64,000 bases of DNA from an uncultured Bacilli bacterium (lineage in GTDB: Bacteria > Bacillota_I > Bacilli_A > RF39 > UBA660): contig CAKOWU010000006.1 in assembly GCA_934129885.1 (NCBI GenBank), forward strand, positions 46,666 to 110,665. Direction: 5' to 3'. Positions 1 to 9,464 of the stretch are shown here, piece after piece. A program made the position numbers and the translations under genes. Every line of letters starts with the position of its first letter. The stretch's first letter is position 1. A model generated the notes under the pieces. The model worked only from the letters and a program-made list of their open reading frames with translations, was not told the origin of the DNA and searched no databases.

Positions 1-2
1 CC

Positions 3-923
3 GTTTCTTCTAAAGATATGGTTATAGAGAGATTACAAAATGAAATAAAAAATAGTAATAGTGAGTTTTTACTTAAGGAGAAGTCTATAAAGGAAGGTTA
101 TGATGAGAAAATAAGACTTAAGGATGAGCAAATTGCTTATTATAGGGATTTTAAGGCAAGACAATCTACTAAAATGGTGGGCGAATCTTTGGAACAGCAT
201 TGTTTTACGGAATTTAATAGGTATAGGCCATTATTTAAAAATGCTTATTTTGAAAAAGATAATGATGCGAGAACTGGGTCAAAGGGCGATTTTATTTTTA
301 GAGATTTTGATGACGAGGGGACCGAGGTTGTTTCTATTATGTTTGAGATGAAAAATGAGGCTGATAAAACGTCAACCAAACATAAGAATGAAGACTTTTT
401 AAAGGAACTTGATAAAGATAGAAAAGAGAAAAACTGTGAATATGCGGTACTTGTTTCTTTACTAGAGATGGATAGTGAGTTATATAATGGTGGTATTGTT
501 GATATGTCCCATAAGTATGACAAGATGTATGTTATTAGACCGCAGTTCTTTATGTCTTTGATTACTTTAATTAGAAGTGCTTCTTTGAAATCTTTAGATT
601 ATAAAAAGGAACTAAAACTTGTACGTAATCAAAATATAGATATTTCTAAATTTGAAGATAATATGAATCAGTTTAAAGAAGGTTTTGCACGTAATTATCG
701 CTTGGCTTCTACTAAATTTAAGAAAGCAATAGAGGAGATTGATAAGACTATTGATCACCTGCAGAAGACAAAAGATGCATTGCTTTCTAGTGAAAATAAT
801 TTAAGACTTGCAAATAATAAGGCTGAGGATTTAACTATTAAAAGGCTTACTAAAGATAGCGAGACTATGCAAAAGATGTTTGAAGAGCAAAAACAAAAAA
901 GTGCTGAGAACACGGCTAATTAA
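3..923 (+). CDS. DUF2130-family nuclease-like protein, 5' end outside window
   Basis: The frame is open to the left edge, so the start lies upstream; the first ATG inside is at 18 (301 residues from there). The N-terminal part is charged and coiled-coil-like, followed by a DUF2130-type domain. Counting from that ATG, Asp91 (in SKGDFIF) and Glu110-x-Lys112 (in FEMKNE) look like the acidic/ExK core of a PD-(D/E)XK nuclease fold. DUF2130 proteins are usually somewhat over 400 residues, consistent with a missing N-terminus. A second lysine/glutamate-rich coiled coil forms the C-terminus. Family assignment is from recalled sequence pattern; the substrate is unknown. It ends before an AT-rich gap and a new promoter, so it is not part of the addBA operon. 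Confidence 0.75.
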   Translation, partial: VSSKDMVIERLQNEIKNSNSEFLLKEKSIKEGYDEKIRLKDEQIAYYRDFKARQSTKMVGESLEQHCFTEFNRYRPLFKNAYFEKDNDARTGSKGDFIFRDFDDEGTEVVSIMFEMKNEADKTSTKHKNEDFLKELDKDRKEKNCEYAVLVSLLEMDSELYNGGIVDMSHKYDKMYVIRPQFFMSLITLIRSASLKSLDYKKELKLVRNQNIDISKFEDNMNQFKEGFARNYRLASTKFKKAIEEIDKTIDHLQKTKDALLSSENNLRLANNKAEDLTIKRLTKDSETMQKMFEEQKQKSAENTAN

Positions 924-1026
924 AGATGATTCTTTCCAAATATTTTGTTTTCATATAATAAATCGGACTAGTTATCTTTTGATTATTTTACTTTATCACC
1001 TTTGAAAAAAGTATAATAAAAATATC

Positions 1027-1056
1027 TTGAGATATATAGGCTTTGTGTGATATGAT
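1027..1056 (+). promoter_or_regulatory. Probable sigma-A promoter of addBA
   Basis: TTGAGA (1027-1032), 18-nt spacer, TATGAT (1051-1056). The resulting leader is very short, with AGGAGGTG at 1066-1073 directly ahead of the addB ATG. Confidence 0.55.
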
Positions 1057-1078
1057 GTTGATAATAGGAGGTGAAGTT

Positions 1079-3376
1079 ATGATTGATTTACTAAAAGACA
1101 ATTCTTTAATTATTACAGGAACAAAAGTTAAAGAAAAATTACTTGGCGGACTTGCTAAAGAACATAAATTACTTAATTTAAAATTTATGACTTTGAATGA
1201 ATTTACTTCTGAATATTTTGGTACTTATGATGAGCGGGCTTTATATTTTTTGATTAAGAAATATGGCCTTAATTATGATGTTGCTAAAAAGTATTTAAAT
1301 AATATATATTATGATGTTCCTTTTTTGAAACAATATTATGACGTTCTTATTGAAAATAATTTACTTATTTTTGATGATAGTTTTAAAAAGAGTTTAAATA
1401 ATATTATGGTAATTGGATATGACAATATTGATACATATATAAAAAAGGAACTTGAAAAATATAATACCGAATATATTTCTTTGTATGAAGGAGAGCATAC
1501 TCCTTTGGTATATGGTTTTTCTATGGCGGAAAACGAAATTTCTTTTGTGGCGTCTGATATTGCTAGTAAATTAAGAAATGCTGATATAAATGATTTTTAT
1601 TTGATACTTGGTAATGATAGTTATAATTTTGAGGTAAAAAGGATTTTTAATTTATATAATTTACCAGTGAATTTTAATATTTCTAAAGGAATATATGGTA
1701 CTGAAACTTGCAAAAAGTTTATTTATATGTTGGAAGAGACTAGAAATGTTACTAAAGCGATAGAGGCGATACCACGTAATGATGTATATAATGCGGTTAT
1801 TGATGTTTTAAATAAATATGTTTTTGTATCTGAAGTTGATGATGTTTATATTGATATAATAAAGGAAGAACTTAAGCACAAGAATATAGAAGGTATAAAA
1901 TTAAATAATGCAATCTCAGTTATTAATTTTGATGATATCGGCGGAGACGGCTATTATTATGTACTTGGATTTAATCAAGGGGTATATCCTAGGTTATATC
2001 ATGATGATGATTTGATTAAAGATTTAGATAAGAAAAGACTTGGCATAAATACTTCTTTAGAAAATCTTAGGTATGAAAAGATTAAAATAACAAATGTTAT
2101 AAATTCTACTCCTAATTTAGTAATTACTTTTAAAGAAAAAGATAACTATTTAACTTTTTATCCATCACCACTTATCAAGGAAATGGGGCTTAATGTGATT
2201 TTTAACCCTGCTATTTCTTTTGATTATTCAAATAGATATAATGAATATTCACTAGCGTTGGCACTTGATAATTTGATTAAATTTAATGAGAAGTCTCCTT
2301 CTCTGGATTTGCTTTTGAATAGTTATCCTGATATTAAATATCAGATATATGACAATAAGTTTTCGGGTGTTAGTTTTGATAATGTAAATAAATTGCTTAA
2401 GGGAAAGATGAATTTATCTTATTCTACTATTAATAATTATTTTTCGTGTGCTTTTAGATTTTATATTCAAAATGTACTTAAATTAGATCCTTATGAAGAA
2501 AAGTTTGCGACTACGGTAGGTAATTTATTTCATTATGTATTAAGTCATATGTATGATGATAATTTTGATTTGGAGAAAAGTTATAAGTTTTATTTAAAAG
2601 ATAAGATTTTGACGGAAAAAGAGAAGTATTTTACCGATAAGTTATATAGTAATTTAGAGTTTGTTATTGATACTATAAGAAAACAGGAAGAATATTCTAA
2701 ATTTTCTAAGGTTATGACTGAGCAGAGATTTGAACTTGATATGTCATCTAAATTAGCAATTAAATTTGTTGGAGTAGTTGATAAAATAAAATATATGGAA
2801 GAAGAAGAAAAGGTGCTGATGGCGATCATTGATTATAAGACTGGCCCTGTGCCTGCTACTTTAGATAATATTAATTATGGACTACATTTACAACTACCTG
2901 TATATATTTATTTAGTTAAGAATGGTATTCATAAAGACATTTCTATTGCGGGCTTCTATCTTCAAAAAATATTACAGAACAAAGATATGGATACTGATGA
3001 TAATGATTTGGCTAAAAAACTTAAATTGGATGGTTATACAATTAATAATGAAGATATTATTAAGAAGTTTGATTATAATTATTCATCTAGTGAAGTGATA
3101 AAAAGTATGGGCACTACACGAAATGGCTTTTCAAAATATGCTAAAGTAATAAGTGAAGATGAGATTGATATTGTTACTGATATTGTTCAAGATAAAATAG
3201 GTGAAGTTATTAAAAATATGGAAACTGGTAATTTTGAGATAAATCCTAAAAGACTTGGGGATAAAATTGTTGGTTGTGATTTTTGTAAGTTCAGAGATTT
3301 ATGTTATAGAAAAGAAGAGGATATTGTTAATTTAATCGATACTAAATTTAAGGATATTGTAAGTAGGAAGGAGTGA
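1079..3376 (+). CDS. addB: AddB-like ATP-dependent nuclease subunit (short form)
   Basis: Partner of AddA in the AddAB (RecBCD-equivalent) enzyme that resects double-strand breaks for recombination. The start at 1079 is chosen for its strong AGGAGGTG; an in-frame TTG at 1043 lies upstream of the promoter -10. At 765 residues it is much shorter than Bacillus AddB (over 1100). The C-terminal PD-(D/E)XK nuclease is visible: a GNLFHYVL motif, then Asp585-Tyr-Lys587 in IIDYKTG. Cys457 with Cys733, Cys736 and Cys742 match the four-cysteine iron-sulfur staple of AddB nucleases. No Walker A motif is seen, as expected for AddB, whose helicase domain is inactive. It ends 4 nt before addA, so translation is probably coupled. 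Confidence 0.88.
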   Translation: MIDLLKDNSLIITGTKVKEKLLGGLAKEHKLLNLKFMTLNEFTSEYFGTYDERALYFLIKKYGLNYDVAKKYLNNIYYDVPFLKQYYDVLIENNLLIFDDSFKKSLNNIMVIGYDNIDTYIKKELEKYNTEYISLYEGEHTPLVYGFSMAENEISFVASDIASKLRNADINDFYLILGNDSYNFEVKRIFNLYNLPVNFNISKGIYGTETCKKFIYMLEETRNVTKAIEAIPRNDVYNAVIDVLNKYVFVSEVDDVYIDIIKEELKHKNIEGIKLNNAISVINFDDIGGDGYYYVLGFNQGVYPRLYHDDDLIKDLDKKRLGINTSLENLRYEKIKITNVINSTPNLVITFKEKDNYLTFYPSPLIKEMGLNVIFNPAISFDYSNRYNEYSLALALDNLIKFNEKSPSLDLLLNSYPDIKYQIYDNKFSGVSFDNVNKLLKGKMNLSYSTINNYFSCAFRFYIQNVLKLDPYEEKFATTVGNLFHYVLSHMYDDNFDLEKSYKFYLKDKILTEKEKYFTDKLYSNLEFVIDTIRKQEEYSKFSKVMTEQRFELDMSSKLAIKFVGVVDKIKYMEEEEKVLMAIIDYKTGPVPATLDNINYGLHLQLPVYIYLVKNGIHKDISIAGFYLQKILQNKDMDTDDNDLAKKLKLDGYTINNEDIIKKFDYNYSSSEVIKSMGTTRNGFSKYAKVISEDEIDIVTDIVQDKIGEVIKNMETGNFEINPKRLGDKIVGCDFCKFRDLCYRKEEDIVNLIDTKFKDIVSRKE

Positions 3377-3380
3377 GATA

Positions 3381-6300
3381 ATGCCTAAATGGACAGAAGA
3401 ACAAAGCCTAGCAATTCATGAAAAGGGTAAAAATATTATTGTTTCGGCAGGGGCAGGTTCAGGGAAGACAGCGGTTTTATCTGAAAGGGTTCTTACGCAT
3501 GTTATGAACGGTATGCATATTGATGAGATGCTTATTTTAACGTTTACTAATGCGGCAGCGGCGGAAATGAAGGAACGTATTAGAAAAAAGATAAGTGAAG
3601 TTTCAGAGCTAAAGGATGAACTTGATAAGGTTGATATTGCTTATATAACTACGTTTGATGCTTTTGCGTTATCTTTGGTAAAAAAATATAATCATTTACT
3701 TAATATTTCTGATAAAATTACTATTACTCCTTCTAGTATAATTGATTTAAAAAGGAAAGAGATACTTAACGACATTTTTGATACGAAGTATAAAAATAAA
3801 GATGAAAAATTTTTGAAACTTATTAATGATTTTTGTTTGAAGGATGATAAAGAAGTATTTACATCTATTTTAAAAATTAATGCTCAATTAGATAATAAAT
3901 TTGACAAGACAGAATATTTGAATACTTATGTTGATAAGTATTATGATAGTGATTACGTTAATAATATAATAAATGAATATGTTGCTTTAATACGTAGTAA
4001 AGTTAATGGAATTCAGTCACTTATTAAAAACTTATCTTGTTATGTTGATTACAATTATATTGAAAAATTAAATGAGGCACTTTTTCCATTATTTAATGCT
4101 GAAAGTTATGAGGATTATAGAAATAATTGTAAAGTTAAAATGCTGCCTATACCAAGAGGGAGTGATGAGACTGCTAAAACAATAAAGAAACAAATTCCAA
4201 CAGAACTTAAGGCTATAGAGGAACTTACGGCTTATGAAAATATAGAGGAAATTATATCTTCTATTATGTCTACTAAAGATTATGTTATAGCAATTATTGA
4301 TTTGATAAAATTATTGGATGAGAGAGTAAGAAAATTTAAACTGGCTAACAGTGCTTATGAGTTTACAGATATATCTATGATGGCTATAAAAATTCTTATG
4401 GAAAATGAAGATGTTAGAAATGAAATGAAAGGTCAGTATAAAGAAATATTAATCGACGAGTATCAAGATACTAATGATCTGCAAGATTTATTTATATCTC
4501 AAATAGAAAATAATAATGTTTACATGGTTGGTGATATAAAGCAGTCTATATATCGTTTTAGGAATGCTAATCCATTACTTTTTAAAAATAAGTATGACAG
4601 TTATAGTAAAGGCGTTTCTGGTTATAAGATAGATTTAAATAAGAATTTTAGATCACGAAAAGATGTTACTGAAAATATAAATTTGATTTTTAATCAAATT
4701 ATGAGTAATTCTATTGGTGGGGCTGATTATTTGGCTTCTCACCAAATGGTGTTTGGTAATACTTCTTATAATGAAGTTAATACGGAAAATTATCAAATGG
4801 AAATTTTAAATTATGAAAAACCAAAAGATAAACAATTTTCAGATGTTGAGATGGAAATTTTTATAATTGCGAATGATATAAAAAGTAAGATTAATTCTGG
4901 TTATGAGATTATGGATAAAGATACGTTAAAGAAACGAAAGGTAACTTATGATGATTTTGTTATTTTAATGGATCGTGGCACTAATTTCGGATTATATAAA
5001 AAAGTATTTGAATATATGAATATTCCTCTTACTATTTATAGAGATACTAATGTTTCGGATTCTTCGGATATTCATATTATTAAAAATATTTATAATTTAA
5101 TTATTAATATTAATAATTTTGATATTAATTTTAAGTATTCATTTATGGCTATTGCAAGAAGTTATTTGTTTGCGTATAGTGATGATGAAATTTTATCAAT
5201 TATTAATTCAAATGGATATAAAGAAACTGATATTTATAAAAAGTCTTCTACTATTGCGAATTCTCTTGATGTTTTAAGTAATACTGAAGTTTATGATAAA
5301 ATTATTGATTATTTTGATTTTTATGACAAAATTATAAATGTTGGTGATGTTCATAATCATTTGGTTACCTTGGAATCTATTGGTAAAATTGCTAAAGATG
5401 CAGAGGCATTTGGATATAGTCCTAGAGAGTTTTTAGATTATCTTTGTGATGTTTCTGATGAAGGGTTATCTATAAAATTATCTCTTAATAAAGATAGTGG
5501 TAATTCTGTAAAGATAATGACGATACATACATCTAAAGGTCTTGAGTATCATGTATGTTATTTTAGCGGTTTATCTAAATCATTTAATATTGATGATTTA
5601 AAGGGTAAATTTATGTATTCTAATCATTATGGTATTATTACTCCGTATTTTGATGAAGGGGCACACACTAGTGTTTTAAAAAAATTAGTTAAACAGAAAT
5701 ATATACATGAAGAAATATCAGAGAAACTTAGGCTATTTTATGTGGCTTTGACAAGGGCTAGGGAAAAGATGATACTGATAACTTCGCTAAAGGAAAATGT
5801 TTTATCTTATAAAGATGAAGGCGTTATTGATGAAGAGACAAGACTTAAGTACAGATCTTTTATAGATATGCTTAATTCTGTTTATCCATCACTTACTAAT
5901 TATATTAAGGAAATTGATATATCAACTTTAGGTTTAACTAAAGATTATAATTTTAAAAAAGAGGTTTCTTTGAATAGAGACTTTAATACACTTCAAAAAG
6001 TTGTTCCGTTAGAATATAAAAATACTTCTACTGTTATAGAAAGTGCGAGGTTTTCTAAAAATGAACATGTTTTATATTCTGCGGAGGATAAGAAAAATAT
6101 AGATTTAGGTTTGAAATTACATTCTTTATTTGAAAATATTGATTTATTAAATCCTGATTATACTGGTATTTCAGATTTTTATAAGGATAAAATACAAGGA
6201 TTTATTGATACGGGCATTTTAGATAATTGTTTAAAATTATACAAGGAATATGAATTCATTTATATTTATAATGATAAAAAATATCATGGTTTTATTGATT

Positions 6301-6479
6301 TGCTTATAGAATATGATGATTATTATACAATTGTGGATTATAAACTTAAAAATACTACCTCTGATGCTTATAAAAAACAACTAAATGGGTATAAAGAATA
6401 TATTGGTTCTTTAACTGGTAAGCCTGTTAAGACTTATTTATATTCTATTTTAGATAATACTTTAACAGAAATAGATTAG
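3381..6479 (+). CDS. addA: AddA helicase-nuclease subunit
   Basis: UvrD-like superfamily 1A helicase and nuclease subunit of AddAB, 1032 residues. Walker A is SAGAGSGKT (about residues 22-30), Walker B is LIDEYQDT (Asp359-Glu360), followed by GDIKQSIYRFRNANP, the NFRSRKD motif, TIHTSKGLEY and the LFYVALTRAREK motif VI. The C-terminal RecB-like nuclease shows FIDLL followed by VDYK (Asp986, Lys988). All helicase motifs are intact and in order. The ATG at 3381 is preceded by AAGGAG overlapping the end of addB. Somewhat shorter than Bacillus AddA (about 1230), the reduction lying in the inter-motif regions. Confidence 0.96.
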   Translation: MPKWTEEQSLAIHEKGKNIIVSAGAGSGKTAVLSERVLTHVMNGMHIDEMLILTFTNAAAAEMKERIRKKISEVSELKDELDKVDIAYITTFDAFALSLVKKYNHLLNISDKITITPSSIIDLKRKEILNDIFDTKYKNKDEKFLKLINDFCLKDDKEVFTSILKINAQLDNKFDKTEYLNTYVDKYYDSDYVNNIINEYVALIRSKVNGIQSLIKNLSCYVDYNYIEKLNEALFPLFNAESYEDYRNNCKVKMLPIPRGSDETAKTIKKQIPTELKAIEELTAYENIEEIISSIMSTKDYVIAIIDLIKLLDERVRKFKLANSAYEFTDISMMAIKILMENEDVRNEMKGQYKEILIDEYQDTNDLQDLFISQIENNNVYMVGDIKQSIYRFRNANPLLFKNKYDSYSKGVSGYKIDLNKNFRSRKDVTENINLIFNQIMSNSIGGADYLASHQMVFGNTSYNEVNTENYQMEILNYEKPKDKQFSDVEMEIFIIANDIKSKINSGYEIMDKDTLKKRKVTYDDFVILMDRGTNFGLYKKVFEYMNIPLTIYRDTNVSDSSDIHIIKNIYNLIININNFDINFKYSFMAIARSYLFAYSDDEILSIINSNGYKETDIYKKSSTIANSLDVLSNTEVYDKIIDYFDFYDKIINVGDVHNHLVTLESIGKIAKDAEAFGYSPREFLDYLCDVSDEGLSIKLSLNKDSGNSVKIMTIHTSKGLEYHVCYFSGLSKSFNIDDLKGKFMYSNHYGIITPYFDEGAHTSVLKKLVKQKYIHEEISEKLRLFYVALTRAREKMILITSLKENVLSYKDEGVIDEETRLKYRSFIDMLNSVYPSLTNYIKEIDISTLGLTKDYNFKKEVSLNRDFNTLQKVVPLEYKNTSTVIESARFSKNEHVLYSAEDKKNIDLGLKLHSLFENIDLLNPDYTGISDFYKDKIQGFIDTGILDNCLKLYKEYEFIYIYNDKKYHGFIDLLIEYDDYYTIVDYKLKNTTSDAYKKQLNGYKEYIGSLTGKPVKTYLYSILDNTLTEID

Positions 6480-6499
6480 GTGCTTTATGCACTTTTTTT
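6478..6499 (+). terminator. Probable intrinsic terminator after addA
   Basis: Short GTGC/GCAC stem (6480-6483 with 6489-6492), extended by A-T and G-T pairs, followed by seven T. The stem is weak but the T run is good. Confidence 0.5.
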
Positions 6500-6533
6500 C
6501 TTTGGGACAATACAATAATATGGGTGTTTTGAT

Positions 6534-7430
6534 GTGAAGAAGTTGTTTGTTATTATGATTATGCTTTTCAGTTTTAAAATAAGTGCTTTGGCTTCTGTTT
6601 ATGATATGGTTAGGTATAATAGCTGTCTTATAGACAAACCTATATCAAATAGTGACTTATTAGATAAGAAACATGAAATAGATAAATGGATAGATGAAAA
6701 CAATTATATGATTTCGGTAAAATATGAAGATATTATTACAGGGTTTAGTTATGAATATGCTTCTGATAAAGTGTATTATGGGGCCTCACTTATAAAAATT
6801 CTTGATGCTTTATATTTGATAGAGAGGGCAACTTCTGATAAGATTAATTTAGATACTGAAACCGTTAAATATACTTCTAATTATATAAGACCATTTAGTA
6901 AAGGGATGAAAAAGCGTATGATAACAGAAGAGGTAAGTTTGAGAGATTTAATTTATTACGCAGTAAAGTATTCAGATAATACAGCCCATTTAATGCTTAT
7001 AGATTATATCGGTTTTAATAATTTGAAAGAATATGGCATGAGTTTAGGAGGTAAAGTTCTTTTATCTACTAGTGATAAATTTGGTAATCAAACGGCAGAA
7101 GATATGAATAAATATTTACTTAGAGCTTATGAGATTATTAAACGTAATGATAAATATGGTAAGTTTTTAAAAGATATTATGGACAATGATGAACGGAATT
7201 CTTTTAATAATGGTAATTTAAAAATACATCATAAGTATGGTGCATATGGAAACAATTATCATGACGTTGGTCTTAATTTGATGGATAATCATCCATACGT
7301 GATTTCTATTTTTACATTATATGAAGGTAGACAGTATAAAGACGTTATTCAAAAAGTACACTCTAAAATAATTGAGTTACATACTTCGTTTTGGTGTAGG
7401 CGTAAATACCAATGTTATAAAAAATTTTAA
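6534..7430 (+). CDS. Class A beta-lactamase-fold serine hydrolase (secreted)
   Basis: 298 residues, GTG start, with an N-terminal hydrophobic signal segment (residues 3-20). Three motifs of the class A beta-lactamase/PBP fold are present in order: Ser85-x-x-Lys88 (SLIK), Ser147-Asp-Asn149 and Lys234-Tyr-Gly236 in the KTG position. The region around the SDN motif (YYAVKYSDNTAHLML) is typical of the beta-lactamase2 group, many members of which are envelope hydrolases or peptidases rather than resistance enzymes. I see no clear omega-loop Glu. The last 15 residues are Cys/Trp/Lys-rich and do not look like family sequence, so a late frameshift is possible. No partner gene indicates a substrate. 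Confidence 0.8.
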   Translation: MKKLFVIMIMLFSFKISALASVYDMVRYNSCLIDKPISNSDLLDKKHEIDKWIDENNYMISVKYEDIITGFSYEYASDKVYYGASLIKILDALYLIERATSDKINLDTETVKYTSNYIRPFSKGMKKRMITEEVSLRDLIYYAVKYSDNTAHLMLIDYIGFNNLKEYGMSLGGKVLLSTSDKFGNQTAEDMNKYLLRAYEIIKRNDKYGKFLKDIMDNDERNSFNNGNLKIHHKYGAYGNNYHDVGLNLMDNHPYVISIFTLYEGRQYKDVIQKVHSKIIELHTSFWCRRKYQCYKKF

Positions 7431-7434
7431 CAAA

Positions 7435-7461
7435 TTAGCACTTAACTGTTGACAGTGCTAA
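7435..7461 (+). promoter_or_regulatory. CIRCE operator (HrcA binding site)
   Basis: TTAGCACTT (7435-7443), nine-base spacer, CAGTGCTAA (7453-7461). Eight of nine bases in each arm match the CIRCE consensus TTAGCACTC-N9-GAGTGCTAA, and the arms pair perfectly over eight bases. It overlaps the -35 of the hsp20 promoter, the usual position for HrcA repression. Confidence 0.88.
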
Positions 7462-7477
7462 AAAAAGGTTATATAAT
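7449..7477 (+). promoter_or_regulatory. hsp20 promoter
   Basis: Consensus TTGACA (7449-7454), 17-nt spacer, TATAAT (7472-7477). The -35 lies inside the CIRCE operator. A leader of about 95 nt follows before the SD AAAGGAAG at 7563-7570. Confidence 0.85.
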
Positions 7478-7580
7478 TAGAATGTAAGAGGTATGGTGAT
7501 ACTTTTTACGGGCAATATAATATTGTATAGGTGTGCTACCAAAATGATAACACATTATGATGAAAGGAAGCGAATGATAT

Positions 7581-7991
7581 ATGATGTTAGTGCCAAGAAG
7601 AAATTTTGATTTATTTGATGAGATGTTTGAGGATCCTTTTTTCTCAAAATCTAGTAAACTTATGAAAACTGATATAAAAGAAAATGAGAATGACTATACT
7701 ATTGAGGTTGATTTGCCTGGCTATTCTAAAGATGATATTCAAATTACGGTTGATGACGGATATCTTACTGTAAGTGCTAATACATCTAAAGAAGACGCTG
7801 ATACTTCTTCAAAATATGTTAAAAGAGAAAGATATTACGGGGAATGTTCTAGAAGTTTTTATGTGGGCAATGATGTGGAAACTGAAGATGTTAGGGCATC
7901 TTTCCGTAATGGTATTTTGAAACTAGAAGTACCTAAAAAAGAAGATGTAAAGCAATTACCTGAGAAAAAGTATGTTCAAATTGAAGATTAA
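7581..7991 (+). CDS. Hsp20/alpha-crystallin small heat shock protein
   Basis: 136-residue ATP-independent holdase chaperone. The short N-terminal arm begins LVPRRNFDLFDEMF, as in bacterial Hsp18/Hsp20 proteins. The alpha-crystallin domain runs from about residue 30 (KENENDYTIEVDLPGYSKDD) to the FRNGILKLEVPK motif near residue 112. Full length for the family. A consensus promoter with an overlapping CIRCE element indicates heat-inducible control by HrcA, whose gene is not in the window. Monocistronic, closed by a strong terminator. Confidence 0.95.
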   Translation: MMLVPRRNFDLFDEMFEDPFFSKSSKLMKTDIKENENDYTIEVDLPGYSKDDIQITVDDGYLTVSANTSKEDADTSSKYVKRERYYGECSRSFYVGNDVETEDVRASFRNGILKLEVPKKEDVKQLPEKKYVQIED

Positions 7992-7998
7992 TTGTTAG

Positions 7999-8021
7999 GA
8001 ACTCTAATGAGTTCTTTTTTT
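7999..8021 (+). terminator. Intrinsic terminator after hsp20
   Basis: GAACTC (7999-8004), TAAT loop, GAGTTC (8009-8014), then seven T. Confidence 0.85.
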
Positions 8022-8022
8022 C

Positions 8023-8052
8023 TTGTCAAGGACTACTGATGTGTGCTATAAT
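8023..8052 (+). promoter_or_regulatory. Promoter of the surface protein/glycosidase pair
   Basis: TTGTCA (8023-8028), 18-nt spacer, TATAAT (8047-8052), directly after the hsp20 terminator. Confidence 0.6.
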
Positions 8053-8077
8053 CTTTACGATATTGGTGGTGTGATGT

Positions 8078-9460
8078 GTGAAAGATACAAAATTAAATAA
8101 AGAGACTTTGGAAGAAGTTAAAGATACAGAAAACCTTTTAAATACAGAGATAGAAGGTAAGAAAGTTAAAAAGAAACGTTCTAAACAAAAGATATTTATT
8201 ATAGTTAGTATTATTTTTTTACTTGGATGTATTTTTATTTATGGCGGAAGGTTTACATATTTTTATTTAAATAATAAGAAGACGGAGGATGCTGAGAAAA
8301 ATTTATTTGCGACTACTTTAAAGGTTAATAATAAAGATTCTGATAATTTTAAAAATATTGATGACGTATATTATTTTTATAAAGATGCAAAAAACAATTA
8401 TGTTAAATATTCTAATTTAATTTGGAGAGTTATTAAGATTAATAAAGATAAAAGTGTTACTATGATACTTGATAGCCCTATTACAATTTTAGGTTATGGT
8501 GATATGGAGACTTCTTATGATGAATCTAATCTTGTAAACTGGCTTAATAATTCTGATAATGGGTTATTACATGAGATTACTACGACGGAGAAGTATTTAT
8601 CTCAAAACAAGGTGTGTACTGATGCGGTAAGTAAGATTAGTAAAAGAACTTGTAAGAATAAGGGTTCACATTATTTTGATTTATTATCTATTGATGATTA
8701 TGTAAAGACTGGTAATACAGATAGTTTTATTAATAATGGTTATTATAATTATTTGGCTAATAAAGATGATAGTGGTAATATTTGGTATATTAATGCGGAA
8801 GGTAAACTTGCGACGAGTGAGGGTAAAGATTTATATGGTGTGAAGCCAGTTGTTACTTTGAATTATAGCTTGGAAACTAATGGCGGAGATGGTAGTTCTG
8901 ATAAACCTTATACTTTAAGTGAGGATTCTACTTATTTTGGTAGTTATGTTAAGTTAGGTGAAGATACTTATAGGGTTTATGATGTTACTGATGGAAATGT
9001 TAAAATGGTAAAAACTTCAGTAATTAAAGACGGAGATGTTGATTTAAAACATGTATATTCTGTAGGTAGTAGTAAGTTTAATTTATCATATAGGTCTAGT
9101 TTGGCATATTATTTAAATTATACTTATCTTAAGAATTTGGATTATAAAGATACTCTTATTAAAAATAATTATTATAATGGTTATTATACTGATGATTATA
9201 ATACGTCTTTAAATCCTATGGAACTTACAGTGGGAGTGCCTTCTATTGGAGATGTTATGTTTGATAATGAGTCTGATGAGTATTTTACAATGACAGGAAC
9301 GGCTGAAACGTCTTCATATGTTTATGTTATTAGAGGTGATGGTTCTGGTTCTTACAGGGGAGTAAAATTTAATAGTGGTGTACTTCCATGCGTGAGCGTT
9401 AGTAGTGAGAGTTTGAAGTCGGGAAATGGAACTATGGAAGAACCATATAGAGCGGAGTAG
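8078..9460 (+). CDS. Membrane-anchored surface protein with two DUF6273-like domains
   Basis: 460 residues. A lysine-rich cytoplasmic N-terminus (about 1-40) is followed by one membrane segment (about 41-62) and a long extracellular part, the topology of a type II membrane protein. The outside part holds two related units of roughly 170-190 residues. The first runs from YSNLIWRVIKINKDKSVTMI to GVKPVVTL plus DKPYTL. The second runs from FGSYVKLGEDTYRVYDV to GVLPCVSV plus EEPYRAE. This resembles DUF6273-type domains of gut Firmicutes surface proteins; function unknown. GTG start at 8078. The next gene begins 5 nt after its stop, so the two are co-transcribed. Related domains occur at 17.2-18.0, 35.8 and 42.6 kb. 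Confidence 0.65.
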   Translation: MKDTKLNKETLEEVKDTENLLNTEIEGKKVKKKRSKQKIFIIVSIIFLLGCIFIYGGRFTYFYLNNKKTEDAEKNLFATTLKVNNKDSDNFKNIDDVYYFYKDAKNNYVKYSNLIWRVIKINKDKSVTMILDSPITILGYGDMETSYDESNLVNWLNNSDNGLLHEITTTEKYLSQNKVCTDAVSKISKRTCKNKGSHYFDLLSIDDYVKTGNTDSFINNGYYNYLANKDDSGNIWYINAEGKLATSEGKDLYGVKPVVTLNYSLETNGGDGSSDKPYTLSEDSTYFGSYVKLGEDTYRVYDVTDGNVKMVKTSVIKDGDVDLKHVYSVGSSKFNLSYRSSLAYYLNYTYLKNLDYKDTLIKNNYYNGYYTDDYNTSLNPMELTVGVPSIGDVMFDNESDEYFTMTGTAETSSYVYVIRGDGSGSYRGVKFNSGVLPCVSVSSESLKSGNGTMEEPYRAE

Positions 9461-9464
9461 TAGT

